DNA from: Phycisphaeraceae bacterium
GTDB taxonomy: Bacteria > Planctomycetota > Phycisphaerae > Phycisphaerales > UBA1924
Direction: 5' to 3'
NCBI GenBank assembly: GCA_019636625.1
Contig: JAHBXE010000011.1
Coordinates: 1-64,000 of the forward strand
DNA: 64,000 bases
The notes under the pieces are model-generated. The model did no database searches. It was not told where the DNA came from and was given only the letters and a program-made list of their open reading frames with translations. A program made the translations under genes and the position numbers. Below, in pieces: positions 61,057 to 64,000 of this stretch (positions are counted from its first letter, which is position 1; every line of letters begins with the position of its first letter).

Positions 61057-62387
61057 GGCTTGCCCCCTTGGCTGCCGCCGCGTGCTCCGTTGCGAGCGGC
61101 CTCGCGCCTGGCGTAGCCGGGGAGAATCTCCCAGATCTCGTGGATTCCGAAGATGCCCTGCGGCCGCACGAGCATCATCGTGATGAGCAGGAGCGCGTAC
61201 AGGATCAGGCGGAAGTCGGCGACGTTGATGCCCTTGCTGAGGGCGATCTGACGCCCGACTTCAAGCAAGGTCGAGGCGATGGCGATCACGATGATCGGCT
61301 TCCACCGGAAGCGCTTGCGGTACGATGAGACCCCGGCGATCAGCGCGATGAGCACCAATCCCACGGGCCATACCGGCGGCGGATTGCGGAGCAGTTCCGG
61401 CAGGATCGTCAGGATGATCGCCGCCAGCGCGGCGCCCGAGATCGAACCCATGCCCCCGAGCACGACCATGATGATGATGTCGAACGACTTGAGGAAACCG
61501 AGGTCGCCGGCGTTGATCGCGCCGATGTCCATCGCGTAGAGCCCGCCGGCGACGCCGGCGAAGAACGCCGCGAGCACGAAGGCCCGCACCTTGTACTTCG
61601 TGATGTCCACGCCCATGGCCTGCGCCGCGATCTCATCCTCGCGGATGGACAGGAAGGCCCGGCCCGTGGAACTGTTCTTGACGCGGTAGCAGATGATGAG
61701 CGTGACGACGACGAAGAGATAGACCCAGAACAGCGTGGTGTAGGTCGGGAGAAGCTGGAACCCCTTTGGTCCGCCGAGGCTGATGGCGAGCTCGTACACG
61801 GGCTTGGCCAGGGCGTCCTCCACCCGCCACGGCTGGATCTGTTCGTGGGTTCCCTGGAGAAGGACCCGAACGATCTCGCCGAAACCAAGGGTCACGATGG
61901 CGAGGTAGTCGCCGCGAAGACGCAGGCTCGGCAGGCCGACGATGTACCCGGCGATGGCCGCGCCGACGCCGCCCATCAGGCACGATCCGATGAACAGCGC
62001 ATCCCCCCACCGCGCGAGGGCCGTTGGCTTGTCCGCGCCGCCGGTGAACGAGAGCACGCCACCCGCCGGATCGGCGGAGCCGAAGAGTTTCATCGACCCG
62101 TAGTAGGTGATGGTCGCGGCGACATATCCCCCGACCGCCATGAAGCCCGCGTGGCCCATCGAGAACTGGCCCGTGAACCCGTTCACGACCGTCAGGCTGA
62201 CGGCGAGGATGATGTTGATCCCCGCGATGAGCACGATCTTGCTCGGGTAGTCGCCCATACCGGGGCCGATGACGTAGAACATCAACGCGCCGATCGCCAA
62301 CCCGACCAGCAAGGGCCAGATCGCCCGGGGAAGAATGCTCGCCGCGGCGGGCTTGTTGGAGCGGGCTTGTTCGATCAGGGTCGGCAC
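61053..62387 (-). CDS. livM: Branched-chain amino acid ABC permease LivM
   Basis: Membrane subunit with about ten segments. LivM marks: NGFTGQFSMGHAGFMAVGGY near residue 74, GDYLAIVTLGFGEIVRV and GRAFLSIREDEIAAQAMGVD. GTG at 62387 begins VPTLIEQARSNKP just before the first span and leaves 32 bp to livH; the longer frame (62645) overlaps livH and has no membrane features. The length (444) is above the usual 330-360, with extra residues between segments 3-5. Confidence 0.91.
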   Translation of the reverse strand: MPTLIEQARSNKPAAASILPRAIWPLLVGLAIGALMFYVIGPGMGDYPSKIVLIAGINIILAVSLTVVNGFTGQFSMGHAGFMAVGGYVAATITYYGSMKLFGSADPAGGVLSFTGGADKPTALARWGDALFIGSCLMGGVGAAIAGYIVGLPSLRLRGDYLAIVTLGFGEIVRVLLQGTHEQIQPWRVEDALAKPVYELAISLGGPKGFQLLPTYTTLFWVYLFVVVTLIICYRVKNSSTGRAFLSIREDEIAAQAMGVDITKYKVRAFVLAAFFAGVAGGLYAMDIGAINAGDLGFLKSFDIIIMVVLGGMGSISGAALAAIILTILPELLRNPPPVWPVGLVLIALIAGVSSYRKRFRWKPIIVIAIASTLLEVGRQIALSKGINVADFRLILYALLLITMMLVRPQGIFGIHEIWEILPGYARREAARNGARGGSQGGKP

Positions 62388-62419
62388 GACTGGTGGCGAT
62401 CTCGATGGGGTGAGAGGGG

Positions 62420-63352
62420 TCAAACTTTCTCGATGGTGGCCTTGCCGAGGACGCCGGCGGGCCGGAAGAGCAGGACAAGGATCAGGATGGCAAAGACGTA
62501 CGCATCGCGGTACTGGCTGCCGAGGTAGGCGACGCCGAACCACTCGATCAGGCCGATGAGCAGGCCGCCGAGCACAGCGCCGCGGACGTTGCCAATCCCC
62601 CCCACCACCGCCGCGACAAACGCCTTGAGCCCGAGCATGACCCACATGGAGTCGGCGGTCTGCTTGGCCTGTCCGCCGTACTTGACGCCGTACAGGAACC
62701 CGGCGGCGGCGGCGAGCATGGTGCCGACGACAAAGGTGAAACTGATGACCAGGTCGACGTTGATGCCCATGAGGCTCGCGTTGCGCGGGCTGAAGCTGAC
62801 AGCCCGCATGGCGGCGCCCATCTTGGTCCGGAAGATCAGGTACTGCAGCGCCGCCATGAGCGCAACGGCGGTGCCGATCACCGCGGCGTCAGAAAGCCGA
62901 AAGTTCACGCCGGCGAGCGAGAAGAGCGTCTGGTCTCCCAGGAGCGTGGGGAAGGCCTTGGGGTACGCACCGAAGATCCAGCGGAGTTGGCCGAAGTTCT
63001 GGAGGAACAGAGACACGCCGATGGCGGTGATGAGCACGTTGATCCGCGGCGCGCCGCGCAGCGGCCGGTACGCGATTCGCTCCACCGTGAACCCCACCGC
63101 CCCGCACACACCCATGGCCAGGAGCATGACCAGCACGCCCATGTACCACGGGGGGACCGGCTCGCCCGCCGCGCCGATGCCGATCCAGCCCGCGATGGTG
63201 ATGGACATCCACACACCGAGGGCGAAGACGTCCGAGTGGGCGAAGTTGATGAACTTCAGGATGCCGTAGACCATCGTGTAGCCCAGCGCGATCAGCGCGT
63301 ACAGGCACCCGACAGTTACGCCGTCAAAGAGTGTTTGAAGAAACTGCGTCAT
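62420..63352 (-). CDS. livH: Branched-chain amino acid ABC permease LivH
   Basis: Partner membrane subunit, about eight segments. LYALIALGYTMVYGILKFIN (residues 17-36) and FAHSDVFALGVW are LivH marks; a GLKAFVAAVVGGIGNVRGAV segment is near 235. 310 residues. Start at 63352, 60 bp after the livK stop. Confidence 0.93.
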   Translation of the reverse strand: MTQFLQTLFDGVTVGCLYALIALGYTMVYGILKFINFAHSDVFALGVWMSITIAGWIGIGAAGEPVPPWYMGVLVMLLAMGVCGAVGFTVERIAYRPLRGAPRINVLITAIGVSLFLQNFGQLRWIFGAYPKAFPTLLGDQTLFSLAGVNFRLSDAAVIGTAVALMAALQYLIFRTKMGAAMRAVSFSPRNASLMGINVDLVISFTFVVGTMLAAAAGFLYGVKYGGQAKQTADSMWVMLGLKAFVAAVVGGIGNVRGAVLGGLLIGLIEWFGVAYLGSQYRDAYVFAILILVLLFRPAGVLGKATIEKV

Positions 63353-63412
63353 GCGGCGGTCGCGCCGAACCGGCGGGCATTCCGGGTTTGCCCGGTCCTG
63401 CCCGCGCCCGAC

Positions 63413-64000
63413 TTACTCCGGCTTGATCGTCGCTTTGTACTTCGGCACCCCATTGACGACCTCGAGCATGACCGCGTCCTTGGTCGCGTTCCGCTTGGAA
63501 TCCATGGAGATCGTGCCCGTCACACCCGGGAAGTTCTTCGTTGCCGCGATCGCTGCGGCCAGGTCCTTGCCGGAGAGCGAATCGGCCCGGTCCATCGCGT
63601 CAAAGAGCAGCCGGGCCGCGTCGTAGCCGAGCGCCGCCAGACCATCGGGCACCTTTCCGTATTCCTTCTGGTACTTGGCGATGAACTCGACCACCTCCGG
63701 GCGGGTGTCCTCGTGCGAGTAGTGATTCGAGAAGTAGCACCCGTTGAGTGTGTCGCCCGCGTTGCGAAGCTCCTCCGAGTCCCATCCATCACCGCCGATG
63801 AGGGGCACATTCATGCCGAGGCGGCGGGCCTGCTTCGCGATATTCACCACCTCGGTGTAGTAGCCCGGGATGTAGATGAACTCGGCGCCCTTGGCACGGA
63901 TCGCCGTGAGCTGGGCCGAGAAGTCGTTGTCGCCGTCGGAGTAGGCCTGCTCGGAAACCACCGTCCCGCCGAGCTTCTTGAACGACTCGACGAAGTTGTT
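63413..64000 (-). CDS. livK: Branched-chain amino acid binding protein LivK, 5' part missing
   Basis: Partial: the frame runs off the window edge with no start; about 195 C-terminal residues are present. FIYIPGYYTEVVNIAKQARR and PLIGGDGWDSEELRNAGD are typical of type I periplasmic binding proteins of the Leu/Ile/Val family, and the end NFPGVTGTISMDSKRNATKD is the conserved C-terminal strand. It is the solute receptor for LivHMGF and the probable first gene of the operon. Confidence 0.9.
   Translation of the reverse strand, partial: NNFVESFKKLGGTVVSEQAYSDGDNDFSAQLTAIRAKGAEFIYIPGYYTEVVNIAKQARRLGMNVPLIGGDGWDSEELRNAGDTLNGCYFSNHYSHEDTRPEVVEFIAKYQKEYGKVPDGLAALGYDAARLLFDAMDRADSLSGKDLAAAIAATKNFPGVTGTISMDSKRNATKDAVMLEVVNGVPKYKATIKPE

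Overview
The window looks like chromosomal DNA from a high-GC planctomycete, most likely class Phycisphaerae. The sequence evidence is six secreted proteins ending in the same tandem EF-hand-like (dockerin-like) cassette, one PEP-CTERM-like protein, one large repeat protein with an N-terminal LEPR-XLL-like motif, an AroD-AroE fusion, and many short intergenic palindromes. The taxonomic call is inference; there is no rRNA gene here.

Layout. 1-9650 holds housekeeping genes: a QueD-like protein, glutathione peroxidase, 6-phosphogluconolactonase, a pseudouridine synthase, HemW, an FHA protein, PurA and hypotheticals. 9700-14420 is an accessory block of secreted proteins: three RCC1-type propeller genes, the decayed tail of a fourth, and a dockerin-cassette protein. 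14500-24720 has a FkbM methyltransferase, PheS, tRNA-Ser(GCU), a 998-residue adhesin-like protein, an M16 peptidase, another dockerin-cassette protein and a CPA-type antiporter. 24850-34640 has an HDOD/degenerate GGDEF protein, RecO, a dehydratase-ACP-dehydratase trio, AroDE, a BaiN/HI0933 flavoprotein, a PEP-CTERM-like protein and RF1. 34840-39842 has a NatAB-type ABC exporter, a methyltransferase, an oversized RNase P RNA gene on the minus strand, and an oxidoreductase. 39839-48854 has a DUF885 lipoprotein, MotB-MotA, a CDF transporter, a short asparaginase, ribosomal protein L21 and two more dockerin-cassette proteins. 49190-58735 has CarA and PriA (divergent), then D-amino acid transaminase, MurD and a lipoprotein in overlapping genes, then HtrA, PanB and a membrane protein. 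59410-64000 is a livK-H-M-G-F branched-chain amino acid transporter operon, cut at the window edge.

Genes that probably work together: dat overlaps murD and could supply its D-glutamate; the two hotdog dehydratases flank their presumed carrier protein; MotA/MotB form one stator; LivFGHMK form one importer. The least expected observations are two identical palindromes inside rnpB, a 12-C tract that puts an RCC1 gene out of frame with its best signal peptide, near-identical dockerin cassettes in six genes without a visible cohesin partner, and one octamer tandem-repeat family directly after the stop codons of unrelated genes.
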